Assembly (NCBI GenBank): GCA_026413225.1
Contig: CM048591.1
Coordinates: 36,735,803-36,799,802 of the forward strand
Origin: Otis tarda
Lineage: Eukaryota; Chordata; Aves; Otidiformes; Otididae
Length of the DNA stretch: 64,000 nt
Direction: 5' to 3'
Part shown: piece after piece, positions 13,189 through 25,200 of the stretch
Layout of the letters: each line of letters starts with the position of its first letter
Position numbering within the stretch: the stretch's first letter is position 1
The notes under the pieces: generated by a model
The model's input: only the letters and a program-made list of their open reading frames with translations
Told to the model about the DNA's origin: nothing
The model's database searches: none
Position numbers and translations under genes: made by a program

Positions 13189-14587
13189 AATGCAGAACCT
13201 CATTAGAGGTAATTTAATGAGAGCTGTTTATTTTAATAAGCTTCCTTATATTCTCTGTGCTCACAGAAGCAATATATACAATCAAGTTCCTTCAATAAAA
13301 AAAGAAAGCTAAAAACTGAAATTATAATAGTTTTGTCTTTCAAGCTCACAAAATATAATACAGGCCTCTGACTTTCAGAATTTAAGGTCTTGAAATGCAA
13401 AATACTTTTCCAGGTGCATGCCTTGCATTATTTCTTTCTACTACTGCCAGAAACTAAAATCATACTATTTTTGAGTATAGTCTGCCTGTTAAAAGTATAT
13501 GTTAAAAGTAACTAAGGTGTACACGTGCTAGTTTTCCAATGCTTAGGTCTCAAACCACCTAGACCTATCACCTTAGGCCCCCCCTCACTAAACAAAACCA
13601 CAACACCTTCCTCCTCTCCCCCTCTAAAAACAAGAAGGTGGAGAAAATGTGAAACATATCTAGAAAAAAAATGTTCAAGGTGATCTTTCATTATCTCAAC
13701 TGATGTTGAGCAAGACATATTATCAAATTTCTTGTCTATCCTCTGAGTAGGCCCAGCCAGGAGACTAAGACAGACTTCCAAGCCATTCACCTGCAAAGCC
13801 ACGAGCCTGTACTTATTTTTTATTGTTGCTCTTTTCAGCTGAGAAGTTGAACAGGACCTTAACCCCCACGAGCTAAGGATCAAGCAAGCGACTGCGTGCC
13901 AAGGCTTGCAGCAGTGCGGAGAATCTGCTGCTCCCACAGGAGATCAAGCCCTATGACAAACGCCATGATGGAACAGCTCTAACCAACAACAGCCAGTCTG
14001 GCCTGTTACACTTGCTGGAGAAACGGTGTTTTAATGACACTCTGATTTCATCATCAAACCGTCTGGGTACCACAGTTCTCAGCTGAAGTGAGAAGCCGCA
14101 TATGCCTATTAGGAGATGTAAAAATTGTTCTACTTTTTTAATGTCAGTATCGCTAGAGAAACAAACACCCTCCAGCATTTTATACCCGTGCTGCAACAGC
14201 ATACCCTCAGCTATCTCTAACAGGCTAAAACAATATCCCGTCTTGGTAACTCTGAACTTTGAGGGAGTTCGAATCTAAAAAATTAAAGGGTTTTTTTTTT
14301 GTGTTTCTAAGTGAAATGTCTTATGTTGACTCACACATTTTCATTCCACAATCCATAAGGTCACCAGATGGCACTATTACACATTGTCTTTCTGATTTCA
14401 GCCTTTTAATACACAGAAAAAGTTTTAATTGCAGAAGGACTGGTAGTACTGTTACTGTAGCACTACTTTTATCTGGGGGCAAGAGTGATGAGTAGCATCT
14501 CTATTTTAATCTCTGCAACCTTAACAAGTTCTTCCAGAGGAGCTGTCCTCTGAGAACCAGATGCTCTTTCACAGATTTGAATACAGC

Positions 14588-14591
<4 letters not shown>

Positions 14592-14620
<29 letters not shown>
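14592..14620 (+). repeat. Poly(A) tract, 29 A
   Basis: An uninterrupted run of 29 adenines is followed by GAGAGAGAAG. It could be an old retroposed tail, but no parent sequence is recognisable on its 5' side. Confidence 0.95.
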
Positions 14621-14623
<3 letters not shown>

Positions 14624-17600
14624 AGAGAAGGGACTGTTCTTCTGTTATTCATGTCCCTCTCTGCGCAAGGACTAGCATGTATCTGTAATGGGAGCACATC
14701 ACAGCAGGAACGCACACACATTTGGCTATGCTGATTTCTCCTCTTTGGTAAGCAGAAACCCTCTGCTGTTACTATACAAAGATTAAATGCCCTAGGCATA
14801 CTGTAAATATGTACTTTTCTCAGTCATACTGACAGAGAGCCAGCATATCCAAGCTGCATCTTGGACCCAATTAAAATGCATCTGCACACCTATCTGCAAA
14901 ACACTGCATATACGACAGTGAAAGCTGACATTTGAACCTCTCTCTTCATGTCCTCAGCTCTTCTTTTAACAACATGAGCAGAAATATTAACCTCAAGGCT
15001 CCTAATTGACATGACACTTGAAAATGGCCTGAGCAACTCTTGATATGGGTATTTTATAATAGCAAATCATTGCTCATTTCTGTGGCTACTAATCTGTGAT
15101 CAGCTGATATGTGAGTCATGATTAATTCCATAGCATGTTAAAAGTGTAATTTAGAATAGTAATTTAGACTTCCTAATGATTTAAGGTTGTAAGGTTCTTT
15201 TAGCTTTGTTCACATAGTTTTGTTGAAACCTTACATAAGCTGCGTATCAGGTTTTTTCCTGACTCATAGGACAAAGAAATAGACTCCGAAAATTATTATT
15301 TTGCTTTATACATATCCCATTATATATATTTATTTTTTTGTGAACTACATCTTATACTCCAACAAACTCATAACTGATGAAACAGTGAAAAAATCAGGCC
15401 ATGAACTTTTAAGTATGGGATGGAAATGGCCAGCCGTCACAGAAAGTCCCGAACCACACATGGTTGACTGGATCTGCCTCTGACAAAACACAGAAACTCC
15501 TGTATCTTCACTGGGATTTATGCAACAGCAGCATTAATAAAATAAGTTTACTTTATGATAAGTGTATCATTGGCATACATGCTGTATTGGAGATGCCAGC
15601 AACCTTGCTAAAGAAAAAGATTGGAAAATATCAGAAACATGACTGTTTCTGCTGATAAGGAGCCTAGCTTTTCAGTACTGCATCTAATCATACATTATGA
15701 TCTCAATTAAATTTTTCTCCTAAATTCCAGTTTGGATGGTTCATGCTGGCCTGGTATGCAATACCCAAGTGGAACTAACCAAAGCCAACACAACTGCCAC
15801 CACAGGCCCACAGGAGCACTGCCAGCAGTCACCACACACAGTTCACTCACATGAAAAACATTTCTCCTGTATTTCTTTTTTAAGCTTTTATGCATTTTGC
15901 AAGGAACAAATTCACTCAGCGACAACTTTATCTACAGTAGCACCATATTTTGGAAGTACACTGAATAATGCGGCCGATTTTTTCACAGGAAATGGTGCTG
16001 TATTTTACCAAAAGTAAATTTCATAAACACAGATACATTCTGTATATATTTCTGCTCACAGAAATGATCAGTTCTGCTCAACACTGAGCTTTATATTCAT
16101 CCCATGCAGTTTCATGAACTTAAGTAAGCTTCTTACATTAGAAGCATATCACACATCCTATGGTAAAAGTTCTTTTCTTCTCAAGCCTAGAAAAACTAGA
16201 TTTACAGCAAAGTTCTCCTTACTAGGGGGGTTAATATGGGGCAATACAGCTCCCTTCCAATATAAAAAGTCAGCAAGGCACAGGATGTCATCAAGCATTA
16301 TAAAATCCTGCCTCTCTTTTCCACAATGTTTGCTGCCAAGCAGCATCTTAATGGTCATTGCTTTCTGCACAGGGTATGCTGCAATTACATAAAGTTCTTC
16401 TAGCACTCTGAATCTATCCAAAACCCATTAAAATCAACAATGCTGATATCCATCTACTGCAAACAGAAAGCTAGCCCCGTGTAGCTGGTCAGCTCTCGGC
16501 AACACGCAATCCTGGCTGATGTTTGGAGCTGTAAGAACAGATTCTTCTCCTTCTCTTGGTGTCAGGAAGCACTTTGTTCTGTGGTCTTTCACAGGCTGCC
16601 AGAAAGTGTTTCTTGGCGCACACTTTGGGAAGCAGTGATGCAACAGTCTCAGCCCCTGACACCATCTGGCAAACTTGACACATCAGAATAGAAATGTTAA
16701 GATATTAGGAAAACAGGTAAGTCATGCCTCCTTGACCAAAACCTACTGGTTTTCCTTGTTCTTCCTTTGCTGTAAGAGGCTTTGTGAACAAATTGCAACC
16801 AGTGTTGGCCCTAGAAGAGGTCAGGGAGCACTGGCCGAGGCTTGGCATTGGCCAGTCTTCTGCACCCCATCCCCTACACTTAGGAAGAATGTACTCGTGT
16901 CTCGGAGGGATGCTCAGCAAATGGAAGACAAAAGTAAATTTCAGGTTTTCCATGGCAAATGGACAGTGATACGTATGGTACAAAATCTGTAGTTAACATG
17001 AAATAACACATGCATAAGAATGAGGTATGGCATCAAATCCTTAATGTAATGGGAGGAATTTTGCCTTTTAAAAATTACCTGCTTCTCATTACCGATTTCC
17101 AATCCTTATCCTTACTCTTTTATCCTTATACTGATACAAGATGCTGCTATAATCCCTACTTTGACAATTCACTGATGATGTGAAAAAGGCTGGTGATCAG
17201 AACACACTGCAACAGGAACAAACAGACAATGCTCTGTATTTCATGAGTGAAATGCCATTGTCTTCTTGTTACACACAGACATCTTAGTGCTGATTATTTT
17301 AATGAGGTGACATCCAAGGACATCCAGGTTTGGGTTTTTTTTCCCACAAATCAGTAAGGCAGTCATATGACTTCACAAGTCTGAGGGGATCTGAGACATA
17401 GTGAAAGAAATTACTTGTCCAAACTCAACCAACAAGTCTGAATGAGCCATGACTGCAACCTGATTTCCTTTTGTTAAAGGACTGTGTGCACATATGCTTC
17501 CTCACAGCACGCTCTAATCCCTCACTATATTGTAAAATATTTGAAAACAACAATTAGCATTTAATTGTGAAGCACAAACTTACAAAGGCAGTGAAAAGCA

Positions 17601-17715
17601 GATGGAGCAAGAACAATGTAATCTGAATTTTCATAATTAACCACTCATTTTCCCTTTGGAAGCTGGAGTTGCAGAATCCTAACAAGGGTTTCCTCATTAT
17701 TTTAGGAGCCATATA

Positions 17716-17789
17716 CAATTTAATTAATTAATTGTGAATGTTCAGTCATCCATATTGAAGGCCAATGAAAATTTAATTAATTAATTAAG
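17716..17789. repeat. Paired TTAA/TAAT tetranucleotide tracts
   Basis: Two (TTAA)n-like tracts, at 17718-17733 and 17772-17788, are separated by about 38 bases of unique sequence. They are near-palindromic and able to pair with each other. They also form dense homeodomain-core (TAAT/ATTA) clusters. Confidence 0.8.
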
Positions 17790-19179
17790 GAATGGGTTGA
17801 TTAGTTAACCAATACTATAATTCTCTGAAAGTTAAAGTTATACCTTAAGATAATCCAGAAAAATCTCCTACGAAACATATATGTTAACAGTTTCTGTAGC
17901 TGCAGTGCCAAAAATTTTTCTATAAATAACAGTAAGACTCACTTAATAGCTTACGTGCCACATACACATCTTCAGAACCACATGTGATACCTACATACTG
18001 ACCTGAATACTAAGGGGGCAAATCAAATGTTCACAGACTTGATTAACACCTAAATAAGCATTTTATTTTGCTTAGTGGCAAACAAAAATCGTAATTTTGA
18101 AGCTGTCCTATCTCAAAGGTGACCCTGTGTAAAATGGCATCAGGTTGTCACCCCCACGACAACCTCATGCAGTATCAGGTCTTAGGAATGGCAACACCAT
18201 GATATGCATTCAGGATATTGCAATAACAGCACAGGAAATGGCTTTTCAGATGTTACCAACCTATTGCTGTAGGTTAGGGCCTAGATTAGTTTTGCCCAAT
18301 TTCAGGTCAGGAGAGGATTAATCCTTATAATAAAGACCCAAGTCACACTTAAAAATGCCCATTTCTCTGTACCGATCACAGAAGTAACCCTAGGAGACTA
18401 TATTCGTAGGTCAGGCAGCACAGCTAAGTCAGATGAATGTGGAGCCAAGAGGTAGATTGTGCAATTGTCTAAGCCTTGAACTTCTCATTGGCAATTCTGA
18501 ATGCAGATCAACTAAATCCGAAAATTAGTTCGTCTGCCTTTTTATTTTTGCATGCTATTTTTCCATAGGAAGACCAGGATATTTACAGATAAGTTCTCTT
18601 CCACTGTATCACTCACAAAAATGTGCCTGTATGTGTACTAATTAAACCAATTGTAGAGCAGCTGCTTTTTCTACATTTCAGAATGTAATTAACTGACTTT
18701 ATCCATACCCACTATTCCCCTTAAAGAGATGGACCCCTAAAAATGATGAAGGCAGCAATGGTTTCTAGGGATGAGGTATCTGAGAAGAGACTATTATGGG
18801 CCCAACATGTAATAATTGCTTTGAGATTTAACAGTAATCCAAAAACTACCCACATGACAGGGCAGATCAGGCTGTGAAACACTAAGTGCCCTTTTCCAGT
18901 TTAAGTTCAAGGGCACAGAAAGCTGATAAAGCCTGGTTTGCTTGCTCTGAGTCCAAAAGAAATTGCTTTGTTTGTTTGCTAGGAGTGATTTAATATGGAA
19001 GAAGAACAGCTCAGACACTTGGAATTATACAGTAGCACACAGAGACCAGAGAAACAGCAAGATCGTAATTCTCAAATGTCCTGACTTTTGGGCTTAATTT
19101 AATTTTCATCAAAATCAACTGCAAAACTTGCCATCAACTTCCAACCTACCTTATAGTCAGAGTAGTCCTTTCCCCCACC

Positions 19180-19215
19180 AAAAAAAAAAAAAAAAAAGAA
19201 AGAAAGAAAGAAAAA
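19180..19215 (+). repeat. (A)18 followed by (GAAA)4 microsatellite
   Basis: Eighteen adenines run directly into a short GAAA tetranucleotide repeat at 19198-19214. Confidence 0.9.
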
Positions 19216-20046
19216 CAAAAGAAGAAGAAAATAATTATTGGAATTATAAAAACCTACACCTACAGCTTTGTTCGGGTTCACTTTTTTCCCCTACTATTTC
19301 TCTTAATATTTTTAAGGAGGGACAATAATGTCAATTATGGGAAGAATTCTTAAGCAGGAAATCTACTAATGTTTAAAACTTTGGCAAAAATGGCTGCTAA
19401 CAAGATTATGCTTACCAAGACACTTCAAAAATAGCATGCCACTAAATGAGAGCCTCATACATGGCATCTGGTTTGTTTGTCGGTTTCCACCAAGCATCAC
19501 CACTGCTGTACCTACCACCTTTCTCTCAGATGCCACATGTTCTGCCTTGCCTCAAGACCATTTTGCTGTCAAGGTGCTGACCATTGTTTTCCTTGCACAC
19601 AGTAATCCAATCATGCAAGCAGAAATAAACCTTCCTACAGCACGCTGTACAACATTCTACAAGGCTTGAAAGCCATGGGTTTCTAAGAAGATTAAATGAA
19701 AGAGAGAACCACATCTCAATCCTTAAATCCAAAACTAAGCCATGAGTTTGCAAATCAGTCCATGCCTGTTACTGTGTCTATTGCTGCTATTTTAAGATGA
19801 GAGTCTCTATTTCTTATGCATGTCCACATGTGAGATTACAAATCAACATTTATTTCCCATGGCCCTTAATATGAAAGAAGAGGTTGCATGGTTTTTGGAT
19901 GCTAAATACATATACTATATATTATATTCCAAATACCCTTATGGAATTGCTTGCAAGCAAACAATGGACAACGAAAGTTATCCAAATGATTCAATAAGTC
20001 ATTTCAATATTAATAAATTTTAAAATATTTATTTTCAGTATTGATA

Positions 20047-20106
20047 TTTGCAAATAATTACTAATACATTCACAAATGTATGTACTAATACTTTTGCAAA
20101 TAATTA
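20047..20106 (+). repeat. Paired direct repeats of a POU/homeodomain-like motif
   Basis: TTTGCAAATAATTA occurs at 20047-20060 and again at 20093-20106. ACTAATAC is also repeated between them. The motif combines an octamer-like TTTGCAAAT with a TAATTA core. Confidence 0.75.
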
Positions 20107-20829
20107 GGGAATGGGTCTGGTGACTTTTCTATTCCTTTGCTTAAGAAGACATGCTTTCTGTGTAGATACTTTAGGTGAAGAAATAAATACTTTAAATTCA
20201 TGCTCCAACCTACTGCACAGTTTCTTGCTTATATAACAAATTTTAGCTACTGTAATTCCAGCTGTTGGCCTTTCCTCTGAATAAGAAATGGCCTTTCCTC
20301 TGCACGAAATGTCATGTAGTGAAGAAATGTGCCCTGGGCCATTCCCATGATATAATCAAGTCCTGATTACCTCACTGGAAAGCCTGAAATCATCCCTCTC
20401 CAGTGATGCAGACCTCCTGTTTCTATCTCTGTAGAGGCACAGAATAGCAGAAATCACTAATATGATATATTAAGGTATAATAAAATATGTCAATAGCTCA
20501 GTACGTCACGTCCTCGGCCTCTGGCAGGACTGATTTGTTGCCTGGAAGGAGTTCAAATTTTAGGAGAAAACACATACATATTTCTCTGAACAGTTAATCT
20601 GGAAAAAAAAACTGTGAGAAATGTGCTGCTCAGAAATTTCAAATATTTGAGTAAGTCCTATGGAAATGGATTACTAGGCAAGGGACAGGTGAAATGATGC
20701 AGGAAGCAGGCAAATTACCATCCTATGAATCTGCACTGTATCTCATTGACCTTTTATATGGCCTACATGGCACCTTTCAGACTCATTATTACGTGTGCAC
20801 ACATGCATGCGTATACATAGGTGTGCCTA

Positions 20830-20843
20830 TACACACACACACA
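20830..20843 (+). repeat. Short (AC)n microsatellite
   Basis: A dinucleotide run of about seven AC units within a TG/CA-rich stretch. Confidence 0.8.
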
Positions 20844-22009
20844 AAGGGTAAATGTGTTCCAGTACAGACTGAGCCAACTGAAAATTTACAAAATCACTTC
20901 ATTATCCTCTGCAGAGTAGGATTCTGAGTGGCAGCAAGTAGCTATTTTCTCTCAGACACTGAACACCAAAACCAATAGCAATATTCCTCTGAAATTTAGC
21001 CCATGATCATTCTCTGACTAAATTTTAGAGGAATTTTGACCTTGGTTTTGAGTGAGAGGAGACACAGGTATTCTGTTTGAGACTTCCTGAGAGAAACTAG
21101 CATTGCCATGCCTGCTTCAAAGATAGATATGGGTCAAAAACTCATTCTGAACTATCTATTCTTCATCATTTTCAAAATAGAGACCAAATAATAACCACTT
21201 CTTAATTCAAACTTTCCAGACTATTTCATAATTATTTATATCACTGCAGCATTAAAAAATTCAGCCAAGGTGAAGCCTTCAAAAACAAGACATGCTTCCA
21301 CTCAGAGACATTCTAAATTAAAACAAAGCGTAGCAAAAAAAAAAATACAATGAATATTAAGAATACAGCAGAAAAATAGCAATACTTAAATAGCAATAAA
21401 ACTGTAGAGAAACAAAAAATAGCTGATAGACAGTATGATGCTTTCAGATTACTTCAGGTGACTGCCTTAAAAAAAGTGTGACTAACTTAATCATATGAAT
21501 TATTTCTAACTTCTACCTGGATAAAGGAATTTCTAGAGTTCCAAAATCTGGAGTTTTTCCACTCAGACACGACTGCCATAAATTTTAGCTAAATGATAAC
21601 CTGGTGACTGTGCCTGGTAGCAATAAAAGGAATTTGATCAGTAATTTGATAAAAAGCATGTACCACAAATTAAACAACAAAATTAATATCTGATTAATCC
21701 CAAAAGAGGTGCTCATCCTCTAGCACTATGAATCCTTCAAACTTCAACCTTCTCCATTAGCAAAAGCCTACATCACAGGACAGATCTCAAACGACGCTGT
21801 GAAGGTCACCAAACACAGGCTGTGATAGCAGATGTGCCTTTTCCTTAGTGCTCTATAACCACTAGAGCTGTTTTCCAGTAATGTGAGAGGGTGAAAAGTT
21901 TACAGTAGCTTGTTATGCAATAAATGTCACTGGTATTACCCCTGACTTTAGACTAGACTCCCAGCAGTAAGCAGTTAAGAGGTGATAAAGCAGGATTAAT
22001 TCCTGAGGA

Positions 22010-22246
22010 AAATTTATTATTAATTTGTCAGTGTAGTATGCAGTACAAATTCCCTGCTATCTTTATCCTTCCTCAAACAATAAATTACTTTGCACCAATC
22101 TATCCATCCCTTAAGTGCAGCACTTCACAAATTTATTATTAATTTGTCAGTGTAGTATGCAGTACAAATTCCCTGCTATCTTTATCCTTCCTCAAACAAT
22201 AAATTATTTTGCACCAATCTATCCATCCCTTAAGTGCAGCACTTCA
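22010..22246 (+). repeat. 119-bp tandem duplication, two copies
   Basis: Positions 22010-22128 and 22129-22246 are near-identical head-to-tail copies of a 119-base unit. Only one internal substitution was seen (C at 22088, T at 22207). The unit is not recognisable as a mobile element. The near-identity suggests a recent event, or an assembly or polymorphism effect. Confidence 0.95.
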
Positions 22247-25200
22247 TAGCGGTGTTAATATCATTGCACACACACACCCCTTTAAGATTATTCTCACACA
22301 CTCACCTTAAAAGCACTCATCCAAGATCATTGCTATTTATGGCTACACATGTAAATGAATATAACTTCAATGATACGGAGGACAGTGGAATAGTAATGGA
22401 ACAGTGCAAAACACAGTAACTGAGCAGTAACTATCCTTTGATCTGCCCTGATGAAATTGTATCTGACAGAGACAGTAAAATTACCCGAAGTGAGCCACTG
22501 TTGACTATAGCCAGAGCAGTAATTATACCACTAGATAAAGCTGCTTTGGAGGCAACGTGAGCTCTGAACCCTTCACCTGCTGCAGAACCAAGTGCACAAT
22601 CAACACTTAAAACTCTAATTGCCCTCCCAAACCATGAAGCTCAACTCTACTGCCAGCAAGGCAATGGCTGCTCTTCCAAGGCACTTTTTTTTTTTTTTCA
22701 TTTCCTCTTTTCATACAGGAACACACATAAGCCAACAAACCCCCAATAATGGCAAATAGCAACTGTATTTCCTCAGAGGTATTACAGGTATTGCCTGTAA
22801 AATAATTAAATATTTGGTAATGTACTACCATATATGTTCTGTCAGATGTAATTGGTTTGCCAAAAGTATGCCCTAAGGCTGCTCTAACTTACGATTTTCA
22901 GTTTGCTTGCGAAAATGACCTGTGCTTAACAATACAATTGCAAGAATTTCACACATATAAATTTACATCAAAACCAAACTAAACCCAAATAACCTGATCT
23001 GCCTATTTTTCCAAAATGCAAAATAGGGCACCAACACTACTATTTTGATTTAAGTCCTGTTATACAAAAGATGCTGCCTTCTACTAAATGCATCATTGAT
23101 CCTTGCAAAGATCTACTGCTAGATCATAAAGAGAAATAAACTTTCTTTAAATTACCTCCTGGACATTTGTGCATAATAAATCATCAGCAACTCAGTGACA
23201 GCTCGTCTGGTGAGGAAAAGACTGCTGGCATGCTAACTATATAGAAGGGTGAGCATATATCAATGTACTTAAAATTATATACATGATGAGTCATATTCTT
23301 CTTACCAGGTCCTCTGAAACGCATTTATCTTTTTCCACCATGAGCTACTGAGGGGAGGAACTGTGATTTCATGCAGTTCTCTAGGCACCTAGTACGACAG
23401 AGACCAGGTTATCATCTCTGTACTTTCATATGAAAATTAATAATAGTTAACACATTTGTCCTGTGTTAAAATAGAACAATACAGAGTCAAGAGCATTCTA
23501 AAAGAAGGAGTCATCACTGACAGCCCAAATTTCCAGAATTTTGAAACACACAGCTAAGTATTACTAAGGTATTTGGTTTGTACTGATAAAGGAAAATGGT
23601 GATTTTCAAGAGAAGTACTTAATGAGGGGTTTTGGATTAAAATCACAAAACCAGTCATCTTTCTTTTTCTAAATCACCTGTATCTCACCTTATGATGCGT
23701 AACAACTGATCTGTGCACAATAAATTCATTACAATTATCTGATTTTACTTGATCTTGTCATTTTTAGGTTCCAAAAATGCTGCCAGTGCCGAGGAAGAAT
23801 GCGATTCTCTAGTTTGTGCCAATAACACATTTACTGCTGCACAGATTAATGGAACCAGCCATTAAGTTAACTAATAAGAAGCGGTATTTAAATAAGAGCT
23901 GGCTGAAATACAACAGAATATGGCTGATCTAAGTTAAAGCAAAGGAAACACCATTCTTTATGCTACAGAATTAGTAACACCGCACTCGTCATAGTTGGCA
24001 GGTTAGGCAACACATTGTAGGTAACTGGGGAGAAATTAAGAAGCCTTATTCTTCATATTAGTTTATTTTTATTAAAAAAAAAGGTTGCTAAATAGATAAG
24101 AGATGCCTTAATCAAGTGTTATAGGTATTACAGCTGTTCACTTATACTCATCTCTAATACATCTTCCCATCTGTTCTATACCTCATGTATAAAACACTTT
24201 TAATACTCATTCATCCCACAGACTATCCATTATGCAGTAACAAATTCAAATTGGTTATAATCTTATTCTACAGTTACAAAAGCAAAATGCCTGAATTCTT
24301 GGAAACAATTTCAGAAGGAGAAACGACACAAAAGGGATTGTTTTTTCACCTCTACAGTTTGCAGTGGAAAACTGACTCCTGCTAACAAAACCAACAAAAC
24401 CCCAGATCATTAACAGGGCAGAAGCACTTCATCAAGCCTAATTTTTTGGCATGTGGCCCAGGCAGTGTAATGCTGGCTGCCTAGGGAGCATCAGCACTTA
24501 AGGAAGGCCAAGGTCACCCTAAAGTCAGCAGTGCCCAAAACGTCACTGTACTGTTGCAACCTCAACGCTGCAAGAAGCACTGCCCTAGTACAGCTCCCAC
24601 TATGCACATCCAACACTGTATAAAAGATAGGTACCTACACCTACCCTTTAAAAACACGGTGTGGTGGCCTCACTACTGCCTTTTAAAACAAGGCCAGAAA
24701 AAGTAGGAGAGTCAGCTGTGCCTTGCCACCCAAAACTTTTCTACGATGAGTGGGGCACCAGATAAAGTTAGCAGTGAATGTGGGAGATCTGTATATAATT
24801 GCATAAAAGTTGAGCACTCTTACCGCCAGAACCTGACGAGCTTGTAAAAGCCACTGGATTTTGTTAAGTATTAGTCTGGCATGTAAATCTGAAGAACTAG
24901 CTTGGGGAAAAAAAGTAGAGGAACGTGGGTTAGATGGAAAAGCAGTACCATGCTGCTTTATCTGTGTCTGGCATTTCTGACCAAGTCTGGAAGCAAAACT
25001 ACAGCATCTGAAGATGTTCTCTGTTTAAAAGTTGAACTCCATCAGAGTTTAAGTACCCCCAAGCAGGCAGATATTTTGAGGTCTGGTATACCAATCTGGG
25101 GACTGAAATTCTATCTACAGTCTCCTGTAGCTCCTACATCCTGTTGAGGATCTGGACCAAAGTATGCAAGACTGAGATGACAGAAGGAAAAAAAAATAAT

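Larger units (their letters stand above)
13189..22009. other. Intronic, non-coding stretch
   Basis: AT-rich unique sequence inside SLC24A2 intron 2. It contains the poly(A), TTAA, GAAA and POU-like repeats listed separately. The longest frames (141 codons on the minus strand at 13512-13937) resemble no known family. No gene is supported. Confidence 0.7.

Noticed and set aside
13512-13937. 141-codon minus-strand frame
   Set aside because: No recognisable domain, no convincing start context, and located inside an intron just after an old CR1. Consistent with chance.
14580-14640. Poly(A) run as the tail of a processed pseudogene or SINE
   Set aside because: The sequence upstream of the run resembles no gene or SINE that I can recognise, and no target-site duplication was found.
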